From the NCBI RefSeq assembly GCF_000722635.1, contig NZ_JOKH01000003.1, positions 187,515-251,514 of the forward strand: 64,000 nt of DNA, in the 5' to 3' direction. A program made the translations under genes and the position numbers. The notes below the pieces were generated by a model. It saw only the letters and a list, made by a program, of their open reading frames with translations. It ran no database searches and was not told the DNA's origin. This document shows, piece by piece, positions 55,539 through 63,761 of this stretch (positions within the stretch are counted from its first letter, which is position 1; each line of letters begins with the position of its first letter). This DNA comes from Endozoicomonas numazuensis (GTDB taxonomy: Bacteria; Pseudomonadota; Gammaproteobacteria; Pseudomonadales; Endozoicomonadaceae).

Positions 55539-58088
55539 TTACAGCTGTTTCAGGGTAATCTTTTCGTCATTTGTGGCCGGGCGTATCTGATCACGCTCGC
55601 TCACAAACACCACGTTACTGTCGCTTTCATCACTGTTGATAAAGTGATTGAAACGCTTGAGCTTCTCAGGATCTGAGAGGGTGGTTTTCCATTCGCATTG
55701 ATAAGTGCCTACCAGGTAGGTCATCTCATCTTCCAGTTCCTGACAGATACCCAGACTGTCTTCAATGATCACTTCGCGCAGGTAATCGAGGCCGCCTTCC
55801 AGATTTTCCATCCAGACAGAAGTCCGCTGCAGACGATCGGCAGTACGGATATAAAACATCAGGAAGCGATCGATGTATTTGACCAGAGTTTCATCGTCCA
55901 GCTCCGTAGCAAAAAGATCGGCATGACGAGGCTTCATTCCGCCGTTACCACACAGATAGAGGTTCCAGCCTTTCTCTGTGGCAATGACACCGACATCCTT
56001 ACTTTGAGCTTCTGCACATTCGCGGGTACAACCGGATACAGCCATCTTGATTTTGTGCGGAGAACGTACTCCCCGGTAACGATTTTCAACAGCAATAGCC
56101 ATACTGACACTGTCCAGTACACCGTAACGACACCAGGTACTGCCTACACAGGACTTAACGGTCCGCAAAGACTTACCGTAGGCATGACCGGTTTCAAAAC
56201 CGGCATCAACCAGGCGCTTCCAGATGTCCGGTAACTGTTCGACCCGGGCACCGAATAAATCGATACGCTGACCACCGGTAATTTTTGTATAGAGGTTATA
56301 GTCCCGACCTACCTCACCAATAGTGATCAGTTTATCGGGAGTAATTTCACCACCCGGCACCCTGGGCACAATGGAGTAAGTGCCGTCTTTCTGCATGTTG
56401 CCAAGGAAATAGTCATTAGTGTCCTGCAACTGGGCATGCTGATCATTCAGCACGTATTCATTCCAGCAGGAAGCCAGCACCGAGCCTATGGTTGGCTTGC
56501 AGATATCGCACCCTCGCCCTTTACCATGCTTTTCCAGCACTTCATTAAATGACTTGAGTTCACCAACACGCACCAGGTGGTAAAGCTCCTGACGGGAATG
56601 AGGGAAGTGTTCACAAATATCTTTTTTGACCTCAACCCCAAGCTCAGTCAACTCATGATCCAGTACTTGCTTGACCAGAGCGGTACAACCACCACAACCG
56701 GTACCGGCACTGGTCTCAGCTTTCAGCGCGCCCATATCCATGCAGCCACCGGCAACGGCATTGACCAGGTCACCTTTGCTGACGTCATAGCAGGAACAGA
56801 TCTGAGCAGTTTCTGGCAAGGCTGCCACACCGAGACCTGAAGAAGCAGACCCGTCTGTCTGTGGCAGGATCAGTTCAGCCGGGTTTTCCGGTGGACGTAT
56901 GTCGTTCAGCATCATCTGCAGCAGAGTGCCATACTCTTCAGCATCACCTACCAGCACAGCACCCAGGACTTTTTTCTTGTTCTTGGAGACCACCAGCTTT
57001 TTATAAACTTCTTTTTCTTCGTCGATCAGCTGGTAACTCAGGCTACCTTCAGTATTACCGTGAGCATCACCAATACTGGCAACATCAACACCCATCAGTT
57101 TCAGCTTGGTACTCATATCAGCACCCGTGAACTGACTACTGCTTTGGGCGCTGTCTTTATCGGCTACCAGTTGGTCGACAACCACCTGCCCCATCTGATA
57201 ACCCGGTGCTACCAGACCAAAGATACGGCCACTCCAGAGTGCACATTCACCAATGGCAAAAATGCGCTGATCCGATGTACGACAATCGTTATTTATAACA
57301 ACACCGCCGCGCTCACCCAGTTCCAGCCCGGTACTCTTTGCCAGCTCATCACGTGGTCGAATACCTGCTGAGAACAGCACAATATCGGTGTTCAACTGCT
57401 CTCCATCGGCAAACTGCATCTGGTGAACAGCCCCTTCACCATCCACTATCTGCTGGGTATTCTTGCCGGTATGAATGGAAACGCCCAGGCCTTCAATTTT
57501 GCGCCTGAGCATAGCACCGCCGCCATCATCAACCTGTACCGCCATCAACCGTGGCGCAAACTCAACTACGTGAGTTTCCAGGCCCAGATCTTTCAGAGCC
57601 TTGGCGGCTTCCAGTCCCAGCAAGCCTCCACCCACAACCGCTCCCACCTTACTGTCACGAGCCGCTTCTTTAATCGCTTCCAGATCTTCAATGGTGCGAT
57701 AAACAAAACAGTTGTCACGGTCGTGACCTGGCACTGGGGGCACAAATGGATAAGACCCTGTGGCCAGCACCAACTGGTCATACTTTTTTGTATTCCCACT
57801 GGCAGAGTGCACTTCACAGGATTCACGATCGATCGATGTTATAGCTTCATCAAGTATCAGGGTAATACCATCCTGATCATAAAAGCCTTCGGAGACCATA
57901 GAGAGTTCTTCCGCTGAACGGCCGCTGAAAAACTCGCTGAGATGAACCCGATCATAGGCAGGACGGACTTCCTCACCATACACCACCACGTCGTAACGCT
58001 CTAAACCACCTGCATCTACCAGCTTTTCCAGAAAGCGGTGACCAACCATGCCGTTACCGACTACCACCAGGGTTTCTTTCCTGCTCAT
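55539..58088 (-). CDS. nirB: NADH-dependent nitrite reductase, large subunit
   Basis: An 849-residue protein. FAD/NAD domain (VVVGNGMVGHRFLEKL, VVGGGLLGLEAAKAL), BFD-like [2Fe-2S] (CSCYDVSKGDLVNAV ... GTGCGGCTALV), then the sulfite/nitrite reductase halves with the sirohaem-[4Fe-4S] ligands CVGSTWCRYG and CTRECAEAQ ... LCGNGG. The start at 58088 (MSRKETLVVV) has AGAGG nine bases upstream; the frame is open to 58160. First gene of nirB-nirD-oxidoreductase-nasA, behind a sigma54 promoter. Confidence 0.96.
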   Translation of the reverse strand: MSRKETLVVVGNGMVGHRFLEKLVDAGGLERYDVVVYGEEVRPAYDRVHLSEFFSGRSAEELSMVSEGFYDQDGITLILDEAITSIDRESCEVHSASGNTKKYDQLVLATGSYPFVPPVPGHDRDNCFVYRTIEDLEAIKEAARDSKVGAVVGGGLLGLEAAKALKDLGLETHVVEFAPRLMAVQVDDGGGAMLRRKIEGLGVSIHTGKNTQQIVDGEGAVHQMQFADGEQLNTDIVLFSAGIRPRDELAKSTGLELGERGGVVINNDCRTSDQRIFAIGECALWSGRIFGLVAPGYQMGQVVVDQLVADKDSAQSSSQFTGADMSTKLKLMGVDVASIGDAHGNTEGSLSYQLIDEEKEVYKKLVVSKNKKKVLGAVLVGDAEEYGTLLQMMLNDIRPPENPAELILPQTDGSASSGLGVAALPETAQICSCYDVSKGDLVNAVAGGCMDMGALKAETSAGTGCGGCTALVKQVLDHELTELGVEVKKDICEHFPHSRQELYHLVRVGELKSFNEVLEKHGKGRGCDICKPTIGSVLASCWNEYVLNDQHAQLQDTNDYFLGNMQKDGTYSIVPRVPGGEITPDKLITIGEVGRDYNLYTKITGGQRIDLFGARVEQLPDIWKRLVDAGFETGHAYGKSLRTVKSCVGSTWCRYGVLDSVSMAIAVENRYRGVRSPHKIKMAVSGCTRECAEAQSKDVGVIATEKGWNLYLCGNGGMKPRHADLFATELDDETLVKYIDRFLMFYIRTADRLQRTSVWMENLEGGLDYLREVIIEDSLGICQELEDEMTYLVGTYQCEWKTTLSDPEKLKRFNHFINSDESDSNVVFVSERDQIRPATNDEKITLKQL

Positions 58089-58220
58089 CTCGGACATCCT
58101 CTTCAGTGTGGAGCCTTCGTTCGCTGCAACTGCATCCTTTATACAGCGAAACGTCTCCACTCAAGACTTTGTTCTTAGAGGCTGTTTGGAATCTAGCCTC
58201 TTTTATACCTGCAGTGGTTT

Positions 58221-58238
58221 ATGCAACTGTCATGCCCA
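58221..58238 (-). promoter_or_regulatory. Sigma54 promoter for the nirB operon
   Basis: Bottom strand GGGCATGACAGTTGCAT: GG (58236-58235), exactly 10 bases, GC (58224-58223), with good agreement to TGGCACG-N4-TTGC. About 120 bases of leader follow to nirB; the leader contains a 7-bp hairpin AGAGGCT/AGCCTCT. Confidence 0.75.
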
Positions 58239-58289
58239 CTTTCTAAACCCTATGAAAAGAGGGGGTTCTATTTGGCAACTTAAAGCAAG

Positions 58290-58306
58290 CGCACCAAAAT
58301 GACGCA
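58290..58306. promoter_or_regulatory. NtrC-like binding site 1
   Basis: CGCACCAAAATGACGCA compares with the NtrC box TGCACCA-N3-TGGTGCA; the left half matches fully, the right half partly. It lies between the two divergent sigma54 promoters. Confidence 0.5.
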
Positions 58307-58331
58307 CCCTTTCATGAACAGCTATGGAACG

Positions 58332-58348
58332 AGCACTGTTTTGGTGAG
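58332..58348. promoter_or_regulatory. NtrC-like binding site 2
   Basis: AGCACTGTTTTGGTGAG keeps GCACT and TGGTG at the right spacing. Centre to centre it is 42 bp from site 1, four helical turns, as expected for cooperating NtrC dimers. Confidence 0.6.
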
Positions 58349-58465
58349 CGCATGCATAAACTCGGACACCCCAGCCTTTTGAGCAGCGGACATATAGATA
58401 TGGAGAAGGCAATGCTTTCATAAATAAAGAATAAATATGCAGCACACATCAGTGCATTGGAGATG

Positions 58466-58482
58466 TTGGCCTGATGTTTGCG
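58466..58482 (+). promoter_or_regulatory. Sigma54 promoter for the nitrate transporter gene
   Basis: TTGGCCTGATGTTTGCG: GG at 58468-58469, 10 bases, GC at 58480-58481. Initiation would fall near 58493, about 43 bases before the ATG, which has AAGGAG upstream. Confidence 0.75.
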
Positions 58483-58535
58483 TATAGAGTTGAAAAATCG
58501 GCTCACATAAGAATTATCACAAACAAGGAGTTTGT

Positions 58536-60005
58536 ATGAGCAATCCCGATTCCTTCAACCTGTTTTCCTTTACCGGGAAGACCAAAATTCTACACCTCAG
58601 CTGGATTGCCTTCTTTATCAGCTTTGTCGTCTGGTTTAACCATGCACCATTGGCCCTGGCCATCTCAGAATCTCTGGGACTGACTCGTGAAGAATTAAAA
58701 ACACTTTTGATTCTTAACGTGGCTCTGACCATTCCTGCCCGAGTTATTATTGGAATGCTGACCGACGTCTATGGCCCCAGAAAAGTTTACTCAGGACTGT
58801 TGGCTGTCTGCAGTATTCCCTGCTTTATGTACGCCATGGCGGATGACTTTACTCAAGCCGCCATTGCCCGTTTTCTGCTGGGTACTATCGGTGCTGGCTT
58901 TGTAGTCGGTATTCGTCTGGTGTCGGAATGGTTCCCAGCCCGTCAATTGGGTACAGCGGAAGGTATTTATGGTGGCTGGGGTAACTTTGGTTCTGCTGCT
59001 GCCGCCATGTCACTACCTACCCTTGCCCTTGTCTTTGGTGGGGATGACGGCTGGCGCTATGCCATTGGCCTGACCGGCGTTATTTCGCTGCTGTTCAGTG
59101 TCGTCTTTTATATGAATGTCACTGACACTCCCAAAGGCTCCACCTACTTCCGCCCTAAAAGTGTAGGGGCGATGGAAGTGACCAGCAAAGGCGACTTTGC
59201 CCTTCTGCTGGTTATGAAAATTCCTATGTATGCGGCGCTGGCTTTGCTGACCTGGAAGCTTTCACCCAACGGCGTTGCCATGCTGAGTGCCGAAATTTCA
59301 ACAGCCATCTATGTGGTACTGGCGGCCATCTACCTGTTTGATTCCTGGAAAGTGTGGCAGGTTAACAAGCACATTTTCTCTGAGCCTGTACCTGCGATTC
59401 ACCAGTATCAGTTCAAACAGGTTGCTGTTCTGAATGTTCTTTACTTCGCTACCTTCGGTTCTGAACTGGCTGTAATTTCCATGCTGCCTCTGTTCTTTGC
59501 AGACACCTTTGAGCTGGACCCCGTCATGGCCGGGCTGGTGGCTTCCGCTTATGCCTTTATGAACCTGATGTCTCGTCCTGGTGGTGGCTTATTGAGCGAC
59601 AAGTTTGGTCGCAAGATCACCCTGCTGGTTCTGACTGCAGGTCTGGCCGGTGGTTACTACATGATGAGTATTATTGACTCCAGCTGGCCTCTGGTACTGG
59701 CTGTAGTTGCTGCCATGGCCTGCTCCTTCTTTGTACAGGCCGGTGAAGGTGCCGTATTTGCTGCCGTACCTCTGATCAAGCGTCGTCTGACGGGTCAGAT
59801 TGCGGGTATGACAGGTGCCTACGGTAATGTCGGTGCCGTTTTCTACCTGACGGTTCTGTCTCTGGTCGATTACTCGACATTCTTCATGGTGATTGCAGGA
59901 ACCGCAGTTCTTGGTTTCTTCACCCTATTCATGATGGAAGAACCTAAAGGCCAGATTGCCGAAGTGATGCCAGACGGCAGTGTTACCATGATTGATGTAA
60001 CCTGA
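58536..60005 (+). CDS. Nitrate/nitrite transporter (NarK/NasA-type MFS)
   Basis: A 489-residue MFS protein with 12 membrane segments. Typical NNP-family features: WFNHAPLALAI in helix 1, RVIIGMLTDVYGPRK in the loop 2-3, the nitrate signature GWGNFGSAAAAMSLP (about residues 148-162) and the second GMTGAYGNVGAVFYL (about 427-441), with RPGGGLLSDKFGRK in between. It imports nitrate for the divergent reductase operon and is placed behind its own sigma54 promoter. Confidence 0.94.
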   Translation: MSNPDSFNLFSFTGKTKILHLSWIAFFISFVVWFNHAPLALAISESLGLTREELKTLLILNVALTIPARVIIGMLTDVYGPRKVYSGLLAVCSIPCFMYAMADDFTQAAIARFLLGTIGAGFVVGIRLVSEWFPARQLGTAEGIYGGWGNFGSAAAAMSLPTLALVFGGDDGWRYAIGLTGVISLLFSVVFYMNVTDTPKGSTYFRPKSVGAMEVTSKGDFALLLVMKIPMYAALALLTWKLSPNGVAMLSAEISTAIYVVLAAIYLFDSWKVWQVNKHIFSEPVPAIHQYQFKQVAVLNVLYFATFGSELAVISMLPLFFADTFELDPVMAGLVASAYAFMNLMSRPGGGLLSDKFGRKITLLVLTAGLAGGYYMMSIIDSSWPLVLAVVAAMACSFFVQAGEGAVFAAVPLIKRRLTGQIAGMTGAYGNVGAVFYLTVLSLVDYSTFFMVIAGTAVLGFFTLFMMEEPKGQIAEVMPDGSVTMIDVT

Positions 60006-60069
60006 TCCGCCTGTCATAGTGAGGGTCATCCCGACGGATGGCCCTTAAAATAAAAGCCTTGAGCAATTG

Positions 60070-60099
60070 AAAAACTTTTTACTCCACTAAAAAGTTTTT
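60070..60099 (+). terminator. Hairpin between transporter and PP2C-kinase genes
   Basis: A perfect 12-bp stem AAAAACTTTTTA/TAAAAAGTTTTT with a six-base loop and T-rich 3' arm, 17 bases before the next ATG. It is weak in energy (A-T rich) and may be an attenuator. A second stem with one G-T pair, AGGGTCATCC/GGATGGCCCT, lies upstream at about 60022-60045. Confidence 0.55.
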
Positions 60100-60116
60100 C
60101 TCATTAGAAAGCCTCT

Positions 60117-61838
60117 ATGAAGCAGTTAAAAATGACGACAGCCGGTGTCAGCAGCGCCGGCATCAAGGAAGAAAACCAGGACGCCTGGGTGGCCGAAGTC
60201 CCCGACAATACCAGCACAATGAATTATAAGGGGGCTGTGCTGGCTCTGGCTGATGGGGTCAGCGCCTGTACAGAAGCCCGTCGGGCCAGTCATACCAGTA
60301 TCCGCAGTTTTACTTCTGATTACTACAGCACACCTGACTCCTGGACGGCACGTCACTCTGCCGCAAAAATTCTCAGTGCCCTGAATCGCTGGCTATACCA
60401 GCAAGGTCATACCGACCCTTTAGATCAAGGCAGCTGGTGCACCACCTTTACCGCCATGATTTTAAAGTCCACCACCTTGCACCTGGTGCATACCGGAGAC
60501 TCCAGAGCATGGCGCATTAGAAATAACGAGCTGGAATGCCTGACCCGGGATCATACTGCCACTCTGGGCGGACGACAGTACCTGGGCAGAGCACTGGGCA
60601 TGGCCCCTGATGTAGAAGTCGATTACAAGTCAGAAATACTGGACGACGGAGACCTACTGTTACTGACGACCGATGGCGTACATGACTTTATATCGAAAGA
60701 CACCATCAAAGAATGTTTTTCCCAACAGAAACCTCTGGATGAGATTGCACAACAACTGGTTGATCTGGCGCTGGAAAAAGGCAGCAATGACAATCTGACC
60801 TGCGTCATTGGCCGAATCGATCAAGTACCAGCGGGCGACCCCACTGAAAACCTGCAAAGGCTTTCTGAACTCAGGTTACCGCCCGATCTGTACCCCGGCC
60901 AGATACTGGACGGCTATCGTATTCTTGAAGAGCTTCATGCCAGCAAACGCAGCCAACTGTATCTGGCTGAAGATACACAGGCCGACACACCAGGCCCTCA
61001 TCATGTGGTCATTAAAACGCCTTCCATTAACTTTGAGGATGATCCGGACTACCTGGAAGGATTCATGCGCGAAGAATGGATCGGCCGCAGGATAAAACAT
61101 CCTTCCGTCATGGAAGTCTTGCCTCCCCGAACGGGTCGGCAATTTCTTTACCATATCTGTGAACACATTCGCGGGCAGACACTGCGCAGCTGGATGCAAG
61201 AAAATCCCAAACCATCACTGACTGAAGTCAGGGATATAGTGGCACAAATTATCACTGCCATTCGGGGGCTGCACAGACTTCAGATTTTGCATCAGGATCT
61301 GAAACCGGAAAACCTGATGTTTGACCAGGAAGGCCGCTTGAAACTGATTGATTTTGGATCCGCTCGCGTCGCAGGTGATTTCGAAAACCAGCAAACCCTT
61401 CAAAGTGAATTACCCCAGGGCACCAAAAACTATACAGCCCCTGAATACTTTTTGGATGGAGTGATTGATGAACGAGCCGACCAGTTTGCCATTGGTGTGA
61501 TTGCTTACGAATTATTGACCGGTGAACTGCCCTACCCTGAACATTCAGGCAGCAGCCTGAGGGTGCGACACTATCAGCACATGAAATACCGCCCCGCAAA
61601 TCAGTCCGACTCATCGATTCCTTCATGGATAGATTCAGCACTGGCAAAAGCCGTAGCAGCCGACCCGGCGAAACGTTACCCGGCTCTGTCTGAATTTTTG
61701 CAGGATTTGAAGCAACCGAACAGTTCATTTCAAAGTCGCAGCTTTCAACCTTTGATAGAACGGAATCCGGTGCTTACCTGGCAGCTGATTGCGCTGTTAC
61801 TTTTTATGGTCAATGTGGTTCAGTATTTGAGCAGCTGA
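60117..61838 (+). CDS. Bifunctional PP2C phosphatase - Ser/Thr protein kinase, membrane-anchored
   Basis: A 573-residue fusion. PP2C domain about 1-235: SSAGIKEENQDAW, ALADGVSACTEA, HTGDSRAWRIR, LLLTTDGVHDFIS, GSNDNLTCVI, with the metal Asp residues. Kinase domain about 260-520: VIKTPSINF (ATP Lys), ILHQDLKPENLMFD (Gln replaces Arg of HRD), IDFGSARVAG, GTKNYTAPEYF. One membrane helix at the end (about 550-570). The same gene stands beside nirBD and the transporter in Pseudomonas (PA1782 type), which suggests control of nitrate assimilation; targets are unknown. Confidence 0.93.
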   Translation: MKQLKMTTAGVSSAGIKEENQDAWVAEVPDNTSTMNYKGAVLALADGVSACTEARRASHTSIRSFTSDYYSTPDSWTARHSAAKILSALNRWLYQQGHTDPLDQGSWCTTFTAMILKSTTLHLVHTGDSRAWRIRNNELECLTRDHTATLGGRQYLGRALGMAPDVEVDYKSEILDDGDLLLLTTDGVHDFISKDTIKECFSQQKPLDEIAQQLVDLALEKGSNDNLTCVIGRIDQVPAGDPTENLQRLSELRLPPDLYPGQILDGYRILEELHASKRSQLYLAEDTQADTPGPHHVVIKTPSINFEDDPDYLEGFMREEWIGRRIKHPSVMEVLPPRTGRQFLYHICEHIRGQTLRSWMQENPKPSLTEVRDIVAQIITAIRGLHRLQILHQDLKPENLMFDQEGRLKLIDFGSARVAGDFENQQTLQSELPQGTKNYTAPEYFLDGVIDERADQFAIGVIAYELLTGELPYPEHSGSSLRVRHYQHMKYRPANQSDSSIPSWIDSALAKAVAADPAKRYPALSEFLQDLKQPNSSFQSRSFQPLIERNPVLTWQLIALLLFMVNVVQYLSS

Positions 61839-62267
61839 GCCAATGCTTAGCAGTTTTCTACACCTACCTTTCCAGATTATATACAGGTAATATGTCGCTC
61901 AATAAAAACATTGAACTCGTTAAAAAGCAGGAAGCGGTTTGAGCTCAGGGATATTAGCTCGTGGCTACGCAGTACAGCCCAAGTCTATGGGCGGTAGCGT
62001 GTCTGACCCCAATCCATCATCCGCTCTTCAGTCAGTTTGTACGAAAGTTACGTAAATTTAGTTCGTATAAGTGGATTCTCCCATAGTTCCTTATCTAATT
62101 GATTTTAAATATTATTTTTATAAAAAGGCGCGTATGAGAATGTTAAGCGGAAAATATACAAATCATGAAATGCGACAGGTTGAATAACGATCTAAATAGA
62201 CAGGTTGGATCTACAAGTCCCGGCATCTATGGGATTGGAGACAGTCGTATTTCCCTCAGATAGTATG
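61839..62267. other. Intergenic region at the left side of the cassette array
   Basis: 430 bp without a supported gene. A 16-codon frame at about 62134 is too short to claim. No integrase gene or attI site that I recognise is present. Near 62000 a stretch reads GTGTCTGACCCC, a common end motif of repeat elements. From 62080 on the DNA turns AT-rich like the cassettes. Confidence 0.45.
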
Positions 62268-62305
62268 TTATGCGACACTCAGTCGCATAAGTAAGCTGTT
62301 ATGCG
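62268..62305. repeat. Hairpin and cassette boundary (R' core) before cassette 1
   Basis: TTATGCGAC/GTCGCATAA (62268-62276, 62282-62290) is a perfect 9-bp hairpin. It is followed by GTTATGCG (62298-62305), which is the exact complement of CGCATAAC at 62973 in the attC of cassette 1. Recombination would fall between G62298 and T62299. It may be the end of an earlier attC. Confidence 0.6.
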
Positions 62306-62330
62306 TAAGATCTCAGTTAAGGTTGAGCAT

Positions 62331-63020
62331 ATGAAACTGATTAAAATAAATGCACAGAATATTGACCGAATGCTAGCTCAGCATGATGCCGATGGTGGGA
62401 ATGAGATTAATGAGAGTCTTGGGAAGCTATTTGCATCTTTATCGGATGAAGAAAATAAGAATGAAGTATCCATAAAGGTTGCTGCGTTAAATCAGCTTTA
62501 TTCAACCTCCATTCAATACATAAAGCCAGTTGTAACGAAAATTGTTTCAGAGATTAAGAAAAATCATTCAGAGCTGGGAAGAGAAGGGTATCTTAATTTG
62601 GTTGATCGGATTTCCTCAGTTGAATGGGTAAGCGAAACAACTGGAAAGCACCATAAAAGGAAAAATCTTTCATTTGCATCTAAGTATGTACATTTTCTAA
62701 GTGAAAGATATACCCCTATTTACGACAGCTATATATGGCTTGTAATAGTGGCCTACCTGAAAGAAAAGAATATGAAAATAAATTTGTCTTCCCCTGGGTC
62801 ATATTCGGAATTCTATAGAAACTTCTCTAAATTCAAAGAGAGTTATAACCTTGAATCTTACTCTAACTACCAGATAGATAAGTTTCTCTGGCAGTACGGT
62901 AAAAATATACTATCAGAAATAATGGAGTCTGAAGAAGTAAACTTGGATAAGGCAAAGTCGATCTTTAAAAAACGCATAACAAGGCGCTCAAGCAAGGACG
63001 CGCTAACGCGCGTCGCTTAG
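62331..63020 (+). CDS. Cassette 1 protein, unknown (weak OGG-like pattern)
   Basis: A 229-residue soluble protein encoded in the first integron cassette. ATG 62331 has AAGG eight bases upstream; the in-frame ATG at 62301 lies inside the cassette core site and is less likely. Residues about 105-130 (NLSFASKYVHFL ... YTPIYDSYIW) and the C-terminal QIDKFLWQYGK recall helix-hairpin-helix glycosylase-like OGG proteins found in mobile DNA, but no catalytic Lys/Asp can be fixed. The gene is AT-rich and its last 16 codons run into attC, typical for a cassette. Confidence 0.6.
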   Translation: MKLIKINAQNIDRMLAQHDADGGNEINESLGKLFASLSDEENKNEVSIKVAALNQLYSTSIQYIKPVVTKIVSEIKKNHSELGREGYLNLVDRISSVEWVSETTGKHHKRKNLSFASKYVHFLSERYTPIYDSYIWLVIVAYLKEKNMKINLSSPGSYSEFYRNFSKFKESYNLESYSNYQIDKFLWQYGKNILSEIMESEEVNLDKAKSIFKKRITRRSSKDALTRVA

Positions 63021-63034
63021 CTTGACGTTATCAG
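62973..63034 (+). repeat. Integron attC site of cassette 1
   Basis: About 62 bp with outer core R'' CGCATAAC (62973-62980) and R' GTTATCAG (63027-63034). Inside, TCAAGC/GCTTGA and GACGCGC/GCGCGTC pair around a TAAC-containing centre with an unpaired extra base, as in short attC sites. R'' matches the start of its own cassette (GTTATGCG), and R' belongs to the next cassette, as the cassette mechanism requires. Confidence 0.85.
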
Positions 63035-63042
63035 TATCAATC

Positions 63043-63759
63043 ATGCAAATATTTAAATATCTAGTTTTAGCATTGTTTTCATTGCAAGCCTTTGCTCAAG
63101 AAAGGCTGTATAACTTTGATTATTATCAGATCTATTCAAGAGTATTAGAACTTGCTAGTGAAGAAGCAGGTTTTGGCAGAACATACAGTCTTTATCGTAT
63201 ATCAACAGAATTTTCTCATCGAAAGAAAAATTTGTTCATAGCTTTCCTTTTGAAATACCCAGTTTCTAGCGATGAGAAATACAATTACATATGCTTAGTT
63301 GTTGACTCATCTGGAAAATTGATTGAGAAAGAAACTAATATAAAACCAGTCTTTAATAAACCCAATAAGCCAAACGACAGCTGTTATAAAATACAAGGTC
63401 ATGATAGGGATATTTTCAATGTGATTTACAATGTAAATCATAATACCATTGAAAAAAATCTTGACTATCACCTATTAAAGAAAAAAGAAAATCCTAACCT
63501 ATCTTCAGAAAAAAGAACTAATGTTCACCCTCTTATATCAAGAAAGAGTGGAACTCCAAAACTCTACATCTATGCATCTTATCAATACTCATCGAAAGGA
63601 TCTTTATATCATGCCTGTCAGATAATAGATGAGAATGGTGAGTTGATAGAATTCTTGGAAAATATACCTGAGAGGAAAGAAAAAATATTTGGCAGCTTAG
63701 AAGTCTCAAGAGCAAGTAAAAGCTGCAATCTTAGTAAAGCTTTGTCGCAAAGATACTGA
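63043..63759 (+). CDS. Cassette 2 protein, secreted, unknown function
   Basis: A 238-residue protein with a Sec signal peptide (MQIFKYLVLALFSLQAFA, cleavage about residue 18). The mature part appears to be duplicated: NLFIAFLLKYPVSSDEKY ... CLVVDSSGKLIEKE (about 68-105) and PKLYIYASYQYSSKGSLY ... CQIIDENGELIEFL (about 172-208), each with one Cys and a later Cys. Start is 15 bases after the cassette junction. The stop lies in the R'' core CTGATA of its own attC, which a group II intron splits. AT-rich; no recognised family. Confidence 0.62.
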   Translation: MQIFKYLVLALFSLQAFAQERLYNFDYYQIYSRVLELASEEAGFGRTYSLYRISTEFSHRKKNLFIAFLLKYPVSSDEKYNYICLVVDSSGKLIEKETNIKPVFNKPNKPNDSCYKIQGHDRDIFNVIYNVNHNTIEKNLDYHLLKKKENPNLSSEKRTNVHPLISRKSGTPKLYIYASYQYSSKGSLYHACQIIDENGELIEFLENIPERKEKIFGSLEVSRASKSCNLSKALSQRY

Positions 63760-63761
63760 TA

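Noticed and set aside
58089-58200. NasR/NasT-type antitermination leader before nirB
   Set aside because: Only one hairpin with an 11-base loop is seen; the paired hexaloop hairpins with a terminator expected for ANTAR control are not evident.
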